Below are positions 1-8,641 of a stretch of DNA of 10,000 nt, piece by piece. The position numbers were made by a program, and so were the translations under genes. Positions within the stretch are counted from its first letter, which is position 1; each line of letters begins with the position of its first letter. The notes beneath the pieces were generated by a model, which worked only from the letters and a program-made list of their open reading frames with translations, ran no database searches and had not been told where the DNA came from. The DNA is taken from assembly GCA_020216925.1 (NCBI GenBank), contig JAIWOL010000008.1:1-10000 (forward strand), given 5' to 3'. The DNA comes from Thiobacillus sp. GTDB lineage: Bacteria; Pseudomonadota; Gammaproteobacteria; Burkholderiales; Thiobacillaceae.

Positions 1-616
1 CGGCCTGGTTTGTCCACTGGACCGGGCCAACGTCGATACCGATGCGATCATTCCCAAGCAGTTCCTGAAGTCGATCAAGCGGTCGGGCTTTGGGCCCAAC
101 CTGTTCGACGAATGGCGCTATCTCGACCACGGCGAACCCGGCATGGATCCCGCCAGCCGCCAGCCCAATCCCGGTTTCGTGCTGAACTTTCCGCGCTACG
201 CCGGCGCGTCGGTGCTGCTCGCGCGCGAAAACTTCGGCTGCGGGTCAAGCCGCGAACACGCTCCCTGGGCGCTGGAAGACTACGGATTTCGCGCGATCAT
301 CGCGCCGAGCTACGCCGACATCTTCTACAACAACTGTTTCAAGAACGGCATCCTGCCCATCGTGCTTGACACGGCGACAGTCGGGCGCCTGTTCGCTGAA
401 TGTGAAGCGCACGAGGGCTACCGTCTCCGAATCGACCTGGAGCGGCAGACCGTGACCACGCCCAGCGGCGAAGTGCTGGCGTTCGAGGTGGATGCGGGGC
501 GCAAGCACCGTCTGCTCAACGGTCTCGACGACATCGGACTGACCCTGTTGCAGGCCGACAAGATCAAGGCGTATGAAGAACGGCGCAAGGTGGACGCGCC
601 GTGGTTGTTTGATTGA
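1..616 (+). CDS. leuD: 3-isopropylmalate dehydratase small subunit (5' end missing)
   Basis: LeuD pairs with the Fe-S subunit LeuC to interconvert 2- and 3-isopropylmalate in leucine biosynthesis in the cytoplasm. The frame is open from base 2 and reads [20 protein letters not shown], the conserved N-terminal block of the family, so only about 8-10 codons lie outside the window; 204 codons are visible against a usual length near 212. The substrate-binding swivel domain shows [16 protein letters not shown] and the following [20 protein letters not shown], both hallmarks of LeuD rather than of aconitase. The product ends WLFD before TGA at 614-616. An ATG at 143 lies in frame but falls inside the conserved domain and is not the start. 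leuC is expected just upstream and leuB follows after 83 bp, so this is the standard leuCDB order. No defect is seen. Confidence 0.97.
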   Translation, partial: GLVCPLDRANVDTDAIIPKQFLKSIKRSGFGPNLFDEWRYLDHGEPGMDPASRQPNPGFVLNFPRYAGASVLLARENFGCGSSREHAPWALEDYGFRAIIAPSYADIFYNNCFKNGILPIVLDTATVGRLFAECEAHEGYRLRIDLERQTVTTPSGEVLAFEVDAGRKHRLLNGLDDIGLTLLQADKIKAYEERRKVDAPWLFD

Positions 617-660
617 TTGTTTAACAGGGAAGCAGGACGGCTGATGGTTTTTCTCCCTTT

Positions 661-678
661 CCCCGCTGTCCCCGCTGT
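661..678. repeat. Two tandem copies of a 9-bp unit in the leuD-leuB spacer
   Basis: CCCCGCTGT occurs twice in direct succession (661-669 and 670-678), preceded by a pyrimidine-rich run (about 651-660). It lies in the 83-bp spacer, 21 bases upstream of the leuB ATG and ahead of its ribosome binding region. It may be simple slippage; I see no known site in it. Confidence 0.5.
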
Positions 679-699
679 CGATTCTTGCAGGCAAGGCTA

Positions 700-1761
<1,062 letters not shown>

Positions 1762-1763
1762 TT

Positions 1764-1790
1764 CTTCCCGCATGATGCGGGAGAAGTTTT
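1764..1790 (+). terminator. Possible intrinsic terminator between leuB and asd
   Basis: CCCGCA (1767-1772) pairs perfectly with TGCGGG (1776-1781) around a three-base loop. T1766-A1782 extends the stem, and CTT/AAG (1764-1766/1784-1786) can pair instead across a two-base bulge. TTTT follows directly at 1787-1790. It begins three bases after the leuB stop codon and ends before the asd ribosome binding site (GGAG, 1793-1796). The T tract is short, so termination would be partial; the hairpin may instead stabilise an mRNA 3' end. Confidence 0.45.
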
Positions 1791-1805
1791 CTGGAGACTT
1801 CAAGA

Positions 1806-2918
1806 ATGATGAAAGTAGGACTGATCGGCTGGCGCGGCATGGTGGGCTCGGTACTCATGGGCCGGATGAGGGAAGAACACGATTTCGACCACATCGAGCC
1901 GGTCTTTTTCACCACGTCGAACGTCGGCGGCAAGGGACCGGATATCGGCAAGGACGTGCCGCCGCTCAAAGACGCCAACAGCCTCGATGAACTGCGCGCC
2001 TGCGATACCCTCATCAGCTGCCAGGGCGGCGATTACACGCAGGCAATCTATCCTCAGCTGCGCGCCGCCGGCTGGAACGGCTACTGGATCGACGCTGCAT
2101 CGACCCTGCGCATGAAGGACGAGGCCATCATCATCCTCGACCCGGTCAACGGCCAGGTGATCCGCGACGGCATCGCCAGCGGCGTGAAAACCTATGTCGG
2201 CGGCAACTGCACCGTATCGCTCATGCTGATGGCGATGGGCGGGCTGTTCGATGCCGGTCTGATCGAATGGGTGTCGCCCATGACCTACCAGGCGGCGTCC
2301 GGTGCGGGCGCGCGCAACATGAAAGAACTCATCCTGCAGATGGGGGCGATCCATGGCGAGGTGGCCGATATGGTCGGCGACCCGGCTGCGGCGATTCTCG
2401 AAATCGACAGAAAGGTCGCCGAATTCATCCGCTCCGACGATTACCCGCTCGACGCCTGGCCGGTGCCGCTAGCGGGCAACCTCATCCCGTGGATCGACGT
2501 GGCGCTGGCGTCCGGCCAGTCCAAAGAAGAATGGAAGGCACAGGTCGAAGCCAACAAGATCATGGGCCGCAGCGACCGTCAGATTCCCATCGACGGGCTC
2601 TGCGTGCGCGTGGGCGCCATGCGCTGCCACTCGCAGGCGCTGACCATCAAAATGACAAAGGACGTGCCGCTGGACGACATTCACGGCCTGCTTGCCGCGC
2701 ACAACGACTGGGTGAAAGTAGTGCCGAACGACCGCGACATCACCATGCGCGAGCTGACGCCTGCCGCCGTGACCGGCACCCTGACCGTGCCGATCGGCCG
2801 GATGCGCAAGCTCAACATGGGCCCCCAGTACCTCACGGCGTTTACCGTCGGTGACCAGCTGTTGTGGGGCGCGGCAGAACCGCTGCGCCGCATGCTGCGC
2901 ATTCTGCTCGAAGGCTGA
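1806..2918 (+). CDS. asd: Aspartate-semialdehyde dehydrogenase
   Basis: Asd reduces aspartyl-4-phosphate to aspartate semialdehyde with NADPH. This is the branch-point step feeding lysine, diaminopimelate for the cell wall, threonine and methionine. The 370-residue protein matches the Gram-negative (E. coli-type) subfamily over its whole length. The Rossmann start [10 protein letters not shown] lies at residues 8-17, the catalytic nucleophile is Cys135 in GGNCTVSLM, and the acid-base residue is His275 in RCHSQA. The C-terminus carries the family block [14 protein letters not shown]. Start ATG 1806 is preferred over the adjacent ATG 1809 because it gives Cys135, the E. coli number, and lies nine bases after GGAG (1793-1796). 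It follows leuB, as in many Beta- and Gammaproteobacteria. A hairpin in the 44-bp gap may reduce read-through from leuB. Confidence 0.97.
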   Translation: MMKVGLIGWRGMVGSVLMGRMREEHDFDHIEPVFFTTSNVGGKGPDIGKDVPPLKDANSLDELRACDTLISCQGGDYTQAIYPQLRAAGWNGYWIDAASTLRMKDEAIIILDPVNGQVIRDGIASGVKTYVGGNCTVSLMLMAMGGLFDAGLIEWVSPMTYQAASGAGARNMKELILQMGAIHGEVADMVGDPAAAILEIDRKVAEFIRSDDYPLDAWPVPLAGNLIPWIDVALASGQSKEEWKAQVEANKIMGRSDRQIPIDGLCVRVGAMRCHSQALTIKMTKDVPLDDIHGLLAAHNDWVKVVPNDRDITMRELTPAAVTGTLTVPIGRMRKLNMGPQYLTAFTVGDQLLWGAAEPLRRMLRILLEG

Positions 2919-2943
2919 AAACAACACCGGGCGCGGGATGGGC

Positions 2944-2970
2944 TTGTCTTGGTGCGATTTATGCTCTAAA
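2944..2970 (+). promoter_or_regulatory. Possible sigma70 promoter for fimV
   Basis: In the 131-bp asd-fimV gap, TTGTCT (2944-2949) resembles a -35 box. TGC-TCTAAA (2962-2970) resembles an extended -10 box with a 15-base spacer; the overlapping TAAAGA (2967-2972) gives a 17-base spacer instead. The surrounding stretch is notably more AT-rich than the genes. This is read by eye only. It would place the transcript start near 2976-2980, at a dyad described separately. Confidence 0.3.
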
Positions 2971-2974
2971 GATT

Positions 2975-3000
2975 GCCTTTGACGCGCCGTCAATTAAGGC
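2975..3000. repeat. Imperfect palindrome in the fimV leader
   Basis: GCCTT (2975-2979) pairs with AAGGC (2996-3000), and TGACG (2980-2984) with CGTCA (2988-2992). The loop is CGC (2985-2987) and ATT (2993-2995) is bulged. The core TTGACG-CGC-CGTCAA is a perfect 6-bp inverted repeat. No T run follows, so it is a poor terminator. Its place at the expected transcript start suggests an operator or an mRNA 5' hairpin; neither is shown. Confidence 0.55.
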
Positions 3001-3014
3001 GTCGAGTATTCAAC

Positions 3015-3033
3015 GCCCGTTGCAGAAGCGGGC
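3015..3033 (+). other. Small GC hairpin just before the fimV ribosome binding site
   Basis: GCCCG (3015-3019) pairs with CGGGC (3029-3033) across a nine-base loop, ending two bases before the strong ribosome binding site AGGGGAG (3036-3042). It could affect access of ribosomes, but a five-pair stem in GC-rich DNA is easily found by chance. Confidence 0.3.
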
Positions 3034-3049
3034 ACAGGGGAGAAACCGG

Positions 3050-5434
3050 ATGAAATTGAAGCGCTTCACCACCCAACTGGCCGCTGCCGGCCTGATCGCG
3101 TTGCCTCTCATGGCAAACGCCGCCGGGCTGGGCAAACTGTCGGTACGTTCGGCGCTGGGACAGCCGCTTGCAGCCGAGATCGAACTCTTCGCCGCCGACA
3201 AGTCCGAGCTGGACAGCCTGTCGGCCACACTGGCCTCAGACCAGGCGTTTCGCGATGCGCGTATCGATTTCTCTCCGGTGCTGTCCACCCTGCGCTTTGC
3301 TGTCGAGAAAAAACCCGACGGCAAAGCGGTGTTGAAAGTCACGTCCTCCCGCCCGGTCAACGATCCCTTCATCGACATGCTGGTCGAACTTTCCTGGGCC
3401 TCGGGCCGGCTGGTACGCGAATACACCATGCTGCTTGACCCGCCGGGCGTGGCGGCGGAGCAGGCTGTGCCGCCTGTCGCGCCCACGCCCGCACAGGTCG
3501 TGACCCCCGTCCCCAAAGCCGCCACACAGAATGGCACCCCTCCCGCAGCCACGGCTGCCGTCGAGCCGGATGCCCGACCCGCTGCGAAACCGGCCCCGGC
3601 TGCCCAGCCGGCGCCCGCCGCCAAGCCCCGGCCAGACGTGCCGGGTAATGTTGTCGTCAAGCGTGGCGATACGCTCGCCGGCATCGCAAAACGCGTACAA
3701 CCGGACGGGGTGAGCCTGGAGCAGACTCTCCTCGGCCTGTATCAGAAGAATACGAATGCATTCGACGGCAACATGAACCGTCTCAAGGCGGGCAAGACCC
3801 TGAATGTGCCAGAAGCCAGTGAGCTCTCTGCCATTTCCCGCAAAGAAGCCGTTCGCCAGATCAAGCTTCAGGCAGATGACTGGCGCGCCTACCGCCAGAA
3901 ACTGGCGGATGCCGTGAGTGCTGCGCCCGATGCCGCGCCGGCGCCTGGCCAGGCCAGTTCCGGCAAGATCACACCCAAGGTGGAAGATCGCGCCAAACCC
4001 GCGCCCGATGCGCAGAAGGACGTGCTCAAGTTGTCGAAGGTGCCGTCGGAAGACGCCAAGGCCAAGGCGGACGAAGCCCGTGCTCTCCAGGACAAGCTGC
4101 GCGCCCAGGAAGAAGACGCGATTGCGCGCCAGAAAGCGCTGGAAGAATCCGACCAGCGTGTTGCCGTTCTGGAAAAACAGATCCAGGACATGCAAAAGCT
4201 GGTCGACATGAAAGAAAAGGCCTTGGCGGACGCCGAAAAGCCTGTCGCCCCGCCTGCACCTGAAGCCCCGCCTGCGCCCGCGCAGGCACCGGCCCCTGTT
4301 GTCGAAACGCCGGTTGCGCCAGCGTCCACGGAAAACTGGTACGACCCCCTGCTCGCCAATCCGCTGTACTGGGGGGGAGGACTGGCAGCCCTGGGCCTGG
4401 GCGGCCTGCTGTGGTGGATGATGGCCAGCGGCGGTCGCCGGCGCGCCAAACCGGTCAATACCGCAGCGCTTGAAGACAGCATCATGAGCGGCGGTGACCT
4501 GCACCCCAACACTGTTGTGGGTGCGGCGTCCGGCGGCAGCATCAACACCGGCGATACCTCCTTCCTCACCGATTTCAGCCAGGCCGGCCTCGGCACCATC
4601 GATACCCATGACGTCGACCCCATTGCCGAAGCCGACGTCTACATGGCGTATGGCCGCGATGCGCAGGCCGAGGAAATTCTCAAGGAAGCCATTGTCAAGA
4701 ATCCTGATCGTCACGAAATCCGCCTGAAACTGCTGGAGATCTACGCCGCGCGCCGCAATACGGCAGCGTTTGAGACGGTGGCCGGCGATCTTCTCGCCGT
4801 GCTCGGCAACAAGACCAGCCCCCTGTGGGACAAGGCCCGTGAAATGGGGCGGGGCATCGATCCGGCCAACCCCCTGTACGGTGGCGTTCAGGCCGGAGGT
4901 TCGCCGGCTGCAACTGTGGTGGCCTCAGCCGCCATCGCAGGCGGGGCCATGGCTATGGATCATGCTCCGAACCAGGCGGAGGCGGCCCAGACCCGAACCG
5001 AGCCAGAAACGGATCCGGTGACTGCGAGCACGCCGATGGAATTCGAAAGCGCGGGCCATGTGCTCAATTTCGAGTCGCAACCGGACGCGGCTGCTCCCGC
5101 GGCCCCCGCTTATATCGAACCGGGCACCCAGGGGCTGGATTTTGATCTGCCGGAACTGGACCTGCCCGACAACGCCGATGAACTGAAGCTCGATCTTGGT
5201 CTGGAAGAAGACAACGGTCCCGACAGCAAATTCGATTTCAGCGGCCTGGATCTCGATCTGGGCGAAGGCGGCGACAGCGAACTCGACGAAGTCGGCACCA
5301 AACTCGACCTGGCCCGGGCCTATGTGGAAATGGGTGACAAGGAAGGCGCCCGAGAAATCCTCAACGAAGTTCTGGCCGAAGGCAGCGAACGGCAGAAAGC
5401 CGACGCAAAGGGCCTGCTCGCCACGCTTGGCTGA
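3050..5434 (+). CDS. fimV: FimV-type inner-membrane hub protein (LysM, coiled coil, TPR-like)
   Basis: FimV is an inner-membrane protein that binds peptidoglycan and organises type IV pilus assembly and polar localisation in Pseudomonas and relatives. The product has 794 residues. A signal peptide (1-24, cut after ANA) is followed by the conserved FimV N-terminal domain (about 25-125) and an Ala/Pro-rich linker. Next come a LysM-like domain (about 199-254, VKRGDTLAGIAKRV), a charged coiled coil (about 332-397), a second Pro/Ala linker and one membrane segment near 438-458. The acidic cytoplasmic part has TPR-like helices (about 525-587, DVYMAYGRDAQAEEILKEAI) and the terminal FimV motif (about 744-794, LDLARAYVEMGDKEGAREIL). 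ATG 3050 is fixed by the signal peptide and AGGGGAG seven bases upstream. A longer open frame back to 2864 has no signal sequence. The membrane segment contains a run of seven G (4371-4377). The asd-fimV-truA order agrees with Pseudomonas. Confidence 0.93.
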   Translation: MKLKRFTTQLAAAGLIALPLMANAAGLGKLSVRSALGQPLAAEIELFAADKSELDSLSATLASDQAFRDARIDFSPVLSTLRFAVEKKPDGKAVLKVTSSRPVNDPFIDMLVELSWASGRLVREYTMLLDPPGVAAEQAVPPVAPTPAQVVTPVPKAATQNGTPPAATAAVEPDARPAAKPAPAAQPAPAAKPRPDVPGNVVVKRGDTLAGIAKRVQPDGVSLEQTLLGLYQKNTNAFDGNMNRLKAGKTLNVPEASELSAISRKEAVRQIKLQADDWRAYRQKLADAVSAAPDAAPAPGQASSGKITPKVEDRAKPAPDAQKDVLKLSKVPSEDAKAKADEARALQDKLRAQEEDAIARQKALEESDQRVAVLEKQIQDMQKLVDMKEKALADAEKPVAPPAPEAPPAPAQAPAPVVETPVAPASTENWYDPLLANPLYWGGGLAALGLGGLLWWMMASGGRRRAKPVNTAALEDSIMSGGDLHPNTVVGAASGGSINTGDTSFLTDFSQAGLGTIDTHDVDPIAEADVYMAYGRDAQAEEILKEAIVKNPDRHEIRLKLLEIYAARRNTAAFETVAGDLLAVLGNKTSPLWDKAREMGRGIDPANPLYGGVQAGGSPAATVVASAAIAGGAMAMDHAPNQAEAAQTRTEPETDPVTASTPMEFESAGHVLNFESQPDAAAPAAPAYIEPGTQGLDFDLPELDLPDNADELKLDLGLEEDNGPDSKFDFSGLDLDLGEGGDSELDEVGTKLDLARAYVEMGDKEGAREILNEVLAEGSERQKADAKGLLATLG

Positions 5435-6038
5435 TTCCATCCATCCCGCCGCACGCCTGATGCTATGGGGCGGGTGGGCGGTGGCGGTGGAAATCGCCGC
5501 GCCCCTGCCCCTGGGGCTTCTGGCCGTCGTGCTCACGACGGCCTTTGTGTTTTCTGCCGTGCGTCAGCGCGCGCGCCGATTGCTGCGTCGCACCCGCTGG
5601 CTGTTGCTGGTGCTGTTTGTCGCCTATGCCCTGAGCCTGCCGGGAAGCCCTCTGTTCCCGGCATGGACGTGGGCGAGTCCCACTGTCGAAGGCATCGAAA
5701 CTGGCGCATGGCGCGTGCTCCGGCTCGTGATGCTGGTGGCGGGACTGGCCGTGTTGCTGGCGACCACCGAGCGCAACCAGCTGATCTACGGACTCTACGT
5801 ACTGGCCAGACCGTTGGCCCGGCTAGGCTTTGACCGCCGCGCCTTCGCGGTCAGACTTGGCTTGGTGCTCGACTACGCCGACGCTCCGCCACCTGCAAAC
5901 TGGCGCGAAGCGTTCGTGTCTGCCCGCGAGGATGATGGCAGCCCGGCGCGGTTGCTCCTTCCGGCGCAGAACTGGCAAACCCGGGATAGCGCCGTCATAC
6001 TCGCTGCCTTGCTCCTGGTGGGCGTGGTCTGGGTGTGA
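5427..6038 (+). CDS. Small integral membrane protein, resembles EcfT/CbiQ transporter component
   Basis: The product (203 residues from TTG 5427) has about five hydrophobic segments: near 11-27 and 30-47, then 56-73, 94-111 and 188-203. Arg-rich cytoplasmic loops lie between them (RQRARRLLRRTR). The opening IHPAARLMLW and the block TTERNQLIYGLYVLARPLARLGF followed by LGLVLDY look like the EcfT/CbiQ family, the membrane T component of energy-coupling-factor vitamin or metal importers. No A (ATPase) or S component is nearby, and the second Ala-Arg-Gly coupling motif of that family is not evident, so transport is only a suggestion. The start is uncertain. ATG 5460 would cut off the family-like HPAARLML segment, whereas TTG 5427 keeps it and overlaps fimV by eight bases; neither has a good ribosome binding site (AAAGGG at 5407-5412 is 14 bases from the TTG). 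Translation is probably coupled to fimV. Confidence 0.6.
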   Translation: MADSIHPAARLMLWGGWAVAVEIAAPLPLGLLAVVLTTAFVFSAVRQRARRLLRRTRWLLLVLFVAYALSLPGSPLFPAWTWASPTVEGIETGAWRVLRLVMLVAGLAVLLATTERNQLIYGLYVLARPLARLGFDRRAFAVRLGLVLDYADAPPPANWREAFVSAREDDGSPARLLLPAQNWQTRDSAVILAALLLVGVVWV

Positions 6039-6063
6039 TGCCTGTCGAGGGGGCTGTGGCGAA

Positions 6064-6843
6064 ATGCGGATAGTCATTGGGCTGGAGTATCGCGGTGTCG
6101 GCTTCTGCGGCTGGCAGTCACAGCCGCGCGGATGCGGTGTGCAGGACGCACTGGAAACCGCCATCGCCGCGATTTCCGGGATGAAAACCCCTGTCACCGC
6201 TGCCGGCCGTACCGATGCGGGCGTACATGCGGCGTTCCAGGTGGCGCATTTCGATGTGTCGGTCGAACGCCCGCTGACCGCCTGGGTGCGGGGGGTGAAC
6301 AGCCATCTGCCCCCGGGCGTAGCCGTATTGTGGGCGCGGGAAATCAGTGAGACGTTTCACGCCCGCTTCACTGCTGTTGAGCGCGCTTACCGTTATGTGC
6401 TGCTCAATCATCCGGTGCGACCCGGCCTCAACGAGGGTCTGATAGGCTGGTACCACCGGCCGCTGGATGTGGATGCGATGAACCGGGCGGCGGCATATTT
6501 GATCGGACAACACGATTTTTCTGCTTTTCGCGCGGCCGAATGTCAGGCGAAATCACCGGTCAAGGAATTGCGCCTCGCCCATGTCGAGCGACGCGGCGAT
6601 ACCCTGCTGTGCGACTTCCGGGCCGACGGCTTTTTGCATCACATGGTGCGCAACCTGATGGGCAGCCTGATCCTGGTCGGCGCCGGGGTGCGGGCGCCGG
6701 AATGGTTGGGAGAACTCCTGGCGCAGCGTGACCGTACCCGTGCCGCGCCAACGTTTGACGCCGCCGGCCTGTATCTGACCCACATCCGGTATCCTGCCCA
6801 CTTTGCTTTGCCGGAAAGCTCGGAGCGATGGCAGTTCGCGTAA
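6064..6843 (+). CDS. truA: tRNA pseudouridine(38-40) synthase
   Basis: TruA converts uridines 38, 39 and 40 of the tRNA anticodon arm to pseudouridine in the cytoplasm. The 259-residue product is of normal size. The catalytic aspartate is Asp51 in [11 protein letters not shown], equivalent to E. coli Asp60. Other conserved blocks are [13 protein letters not shown] (9-21), [25 protein letters not shown] and HHMVRNLMG. Start ATG 6064 gives the usual MRIVIGLEY opening and has GAGGGGG (6047-6053) ten bases ahead. The gene starts 25 bases after the EcfT-like gene and runs 16 bases into trpF, so truA and the trp genes share a transcript and truA is effectively the first gene of this trp block. Confidence 0.96.
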   Translation: MRIVIGLEYRGVGFCGWQSQPRGCGVQDALETAIAAISGMKTPVTAAGRTDAGVHAAFQVAHFDVSVERPLTAWVRGVNSHLPPGVAVLWAREISETFHARFTAVERAYRYVLLNHPVRPGLNEGLIGWYHRPLDVDAMNRAAAYLIGQHDFSAFRAAECQAKSPVKELRLAHVERRGDTLLCDFRADGFLHHMVRNLMGSLILVGAGVRAPEWLGELLAQRDRTRAAPTFDAAGLYLTHIRYPAHFALPESSERWQFA

Positions 6844-7445
6844 AAATATGCGGGATCACCCGTATGGAAGACCTGCGCATGGCCTGCGATGCGGGCGCGG
6901 ACGCGCTGGGTTTTGTGTTTTATGACAAAAGCCCGCGTAACGTGTCCATCGAGACCGCAGCCATGCTGGTTCGGGGGTTGCCCCCTTTCGTGCACTCGGT
7001 GGGGCTTTTCGTCGATGCCGCGCCGGCCAGCATCGAAACGGTACTGGCGTCGGTTCCGCTCGACCTGCTGCAATTTCACGGCGACGAGACCCCGTCCGAA
7101 TGTGCGCGTTACGGTCGGCCTTTCGTCAAGGCCGTGCGGGTCAAAGCCGGCACGGATTTGTTAAAATGCGCGGCCGATTTCGGAGCGGCGCGCGGTCTGC
7201 TGCTCGACGCCTACGTGCCCGGCGTGCCCGGCGGCACCGGCGAACGCTTCGACTGGTCGCTGATTCCGGAAAACCTGCCGCTGCCGGTCGTGCTCTCCGG
7301 CGGGCTAGACCCCGACAATGTCGCTGAGGCGGTGCGCCGCGTCCGGCCCTGGGCAGTGGATGTATCGTCCGGCGTCGAAGCGGCAAAAGGCATCAAGGAC
7401 GCCGCCAAGGTGGCGCGGTTCATTTCACAGGCAAAGGCAACATGA
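6828..7445 (+). CDS. trpF: Phosphoribosylanthranilate isomerase
   Basis: TrpF isomerises N-(5-phosphoribosyl)anthranilate to the 1-deoxyribulose phosphate form (CdRP), a middle step of tryptophan synthesis. It is a single-domain TIM barrel of 205 residues, the usual size for a stand-alone TrpF. The general base Cys8 lies in VKICGIT and the general acid is Asp127 in LLLDAYVPG. Phosphate-binding loops appear at LSGGL (156-160) and VDVSSGVE (177-184). ATG 6828 lies inside the truA end (16-base overlap) with GGAAAG (6813-6818) nine bases ahead. Its own stop overlaps the trpB start as ATGA, so trpF and trpB are translationally coupled. The enzyme TrpC that follows in the pathway is not in the window. 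Confidence 0.97.
   Translation: MAVRVKICGITRMEDLRMACDAGADALGFVFYDKSPRNVSIETAAMLVRGLPPFVHSVGLFVDAAPASIETVLASVPLDLLQFHGDETPSECARYGRPFVKAVRVKAGTDLLKCAADFGAARGLLLDAYVPGVPGGTGERFDWSLIPENLPLPVVLSGGLDPDNVAEAVRRVRPWAVDVSSGVEAAKGIKDAAKVARFISQAKAT
7159..7167 (+). promoter_or_regulatory. Possible internal extended -10 promoter inside trpF
   Basis: TG-T-TAAAAT (7159-7167) fits an extended -10 element: TGn plus five of six matches to TATAAT. It stands out as an AT island in GC-rich trpF. No good -35 box is seen 17 bases upstream (GGTCAA). It is about 275 bases before trpB and could supply trpB, the restriction-modification genes and trpA with transcript independent of the upstream genes. Sequence match only. 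Confidence 0.3.
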
Positions 7446-8641
7446 AGCTCACCGATCTCCCCGACTCCCGCGGCCACTTCGGTCCCTACGGCGGCATCTT
7501 CGTCGCCGAAACCCTGATGGCGGCGCTGGAGGAACTGCGCGTCGAATACGACCGCGCGCGTCAGGACCCAGCCTTCATGGCCGAGTTCGAATACGAACTC
7601 AAGCACTACGTCGGCCGCCCCAGCCCGGTGTATCACGCCAGACGGCTGTCCGCAGCCTACGGCGGCGCACAAATCTACCTCAAGCGCGAAGACCTCAACC
7701 ACACCGGCGCGCACAAGATCAACAACACCATCGGCCAGGCGCTGCTCGCGCGCCGCATGGGCAAAAAGCGCGTCATCGCCGAAACCGGCGCCGGCCAGCA
7801 CGGCGTTGCCTCGGCCACGGTCGCTGCGCGCTATGGCATGGAGTGCGTCGTCTACATGGGGGCCGAGGACGTTGCGCGCCAGTCGCCCAACGTCTACCGC
7901 ATGAAGCTCCTGGGCGCGACCGTGGTGCCGGTGTCGTCTGGTTCGAAAACACTGAAGGACGCGCTCAACGAAGCGATGCGCGACTGGGTGACCCACGTCG
8001 AATCGACCTTCTACATTCTCGGCACTGCCGCCGGCCCGCACCCTTACCCCATGCTGGTGCGCGACTTCCAGTGCGTGATCGGCCGCGAATGCATCCAGCA
8101 GATGCCAGAACTGGCCGGCCGGCAGCCGGATGCGGTCGTGGCCTGCGTCGGCGGCGGCTCCAACGCCATCGGCATCTTCCATCCCTATATTCCGTTCGAC
8201 GGCGTGCGCCTCATCGGCGTCGAGGCGGGCGGTTCCGGCATCGCCAGCGGCAAGCACGCCGCCCCGCTCTCGGCAGGCACGCCCGGTGTGCTGCATGGTT
8301 TCCGCAGCTATCTCATGCAGGACGAAAACGGCCAGATCATCGAGACCCATTCGGTCTCTGCCGGCCTCGACTACCCAGGCGTGGGCCCCGAACACAGCTG
8401 GCTCAAGGATGCGGGACGCGCCGAGTACGTTGCCATCAACGACGATGAGGCCATGTCGGCTTTTCATGACCTATGCAAATTCGAAGGCATCATTCCCGCG
8501 CTCGAGTCCAGCCACGCCGTGGCGCAGGCCAAGAAGCTCGCGCCGACGATGGACAAGGACCAGATCATCCTCGTCAATCTCTCGGGACGCGGTGACAAGG
8601 ACATCGGCACTGTGGCGAAACTGGCCGGGATCAACCTGTGA
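7442..8641 (+). CDS. trpB: Tryptophan synthase beta subunit
   Basis: TrpB condenses indole, channelled from TrpA, with serine to give tryptophan, using pyridoxal phosphate in an alpha2-beta2 complex. The 399-residue product is full length for the TrpB1 type. Lys92 in HTGAHKINN forms the PLP Schiff base, Glu114 in AETGAGQHG is the catalytic carboxylate (Glu109 in Salmonella), and GGGSN (237-241) binds the PLP phosphate. The N-terminus [16 protein letters not shown] and C-terminus [11 protein letters not shown] are typical. ATG 7442 overlaps the trpF stop. The last codon and stop (CTG TGA, 8636-8641) also supply the GTG start of the restriction gene. In most bacteria trpA follows directly; here two foreign genes (1.24 kb) intervene. 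Confidence 0.98.
   Translation: MKLTDLPDSRGHFGPYGGIFVAETLMAALEELRVEYDRARQDPAFMAEFEYELKHYVGRPSPVYHARRLSAAYGGAQIYLKREDLNHTGAHKINNTIGQALLARRMGKKRVIAETGAGQHGVASATVAARYGMECVVYMGAEDVARQSPNVYRMKLLGATVVPVSSGSKTLKDALNEAMRDWVTHVESTFYILGTAAGPHPYPMLVRDFQCVIGRECIQQMPELAGRQPDAVVACVGGGSNAIGIFHPYIPFDGVRLIGVEAGGSGIASGKHAAPLSAGTPGVLHGFRSYLMQDENGQIIETHSVSAGLDYPGVGPEHSWLKDAGRAEYVAINDDEAMSAFHDLCKFEGIIPALESSHAVAQAKKLAPTMDKDQIILVNLSGRGDKDIGTVAKLAGINL

Noticed and set aside
617..699. Terminator or riboswitch between leuD and leuB
   Set aside because: The gap has a T run and a short direct repeat but no stable stem next to the T run and no known riboswitch pattern.
2864..3049. N-terminal extension of the fimV frame back into asd
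   Set aside because: The 62 extra residues contain no signal peptide and the Sec signal plus the AGGGGAG ribosome site place the start at 3050.
3236..4714. 492-codon open frame on the - strand opposite fimV
   Set aside because: It arises from the high GC content and skewed codon use of fimV. The product is repetitive Arg/Gly/Ala-rich sequence without domain features, and FimV domains are clear on the + strand.
7211..8467. 418-codon open frame on the - strand opposite trpF/trpB
   Set aside because: TrpB and TrpF are unambiguous in this interval; the antisense frame mirrors their codon bias and resembles nothing known to me.
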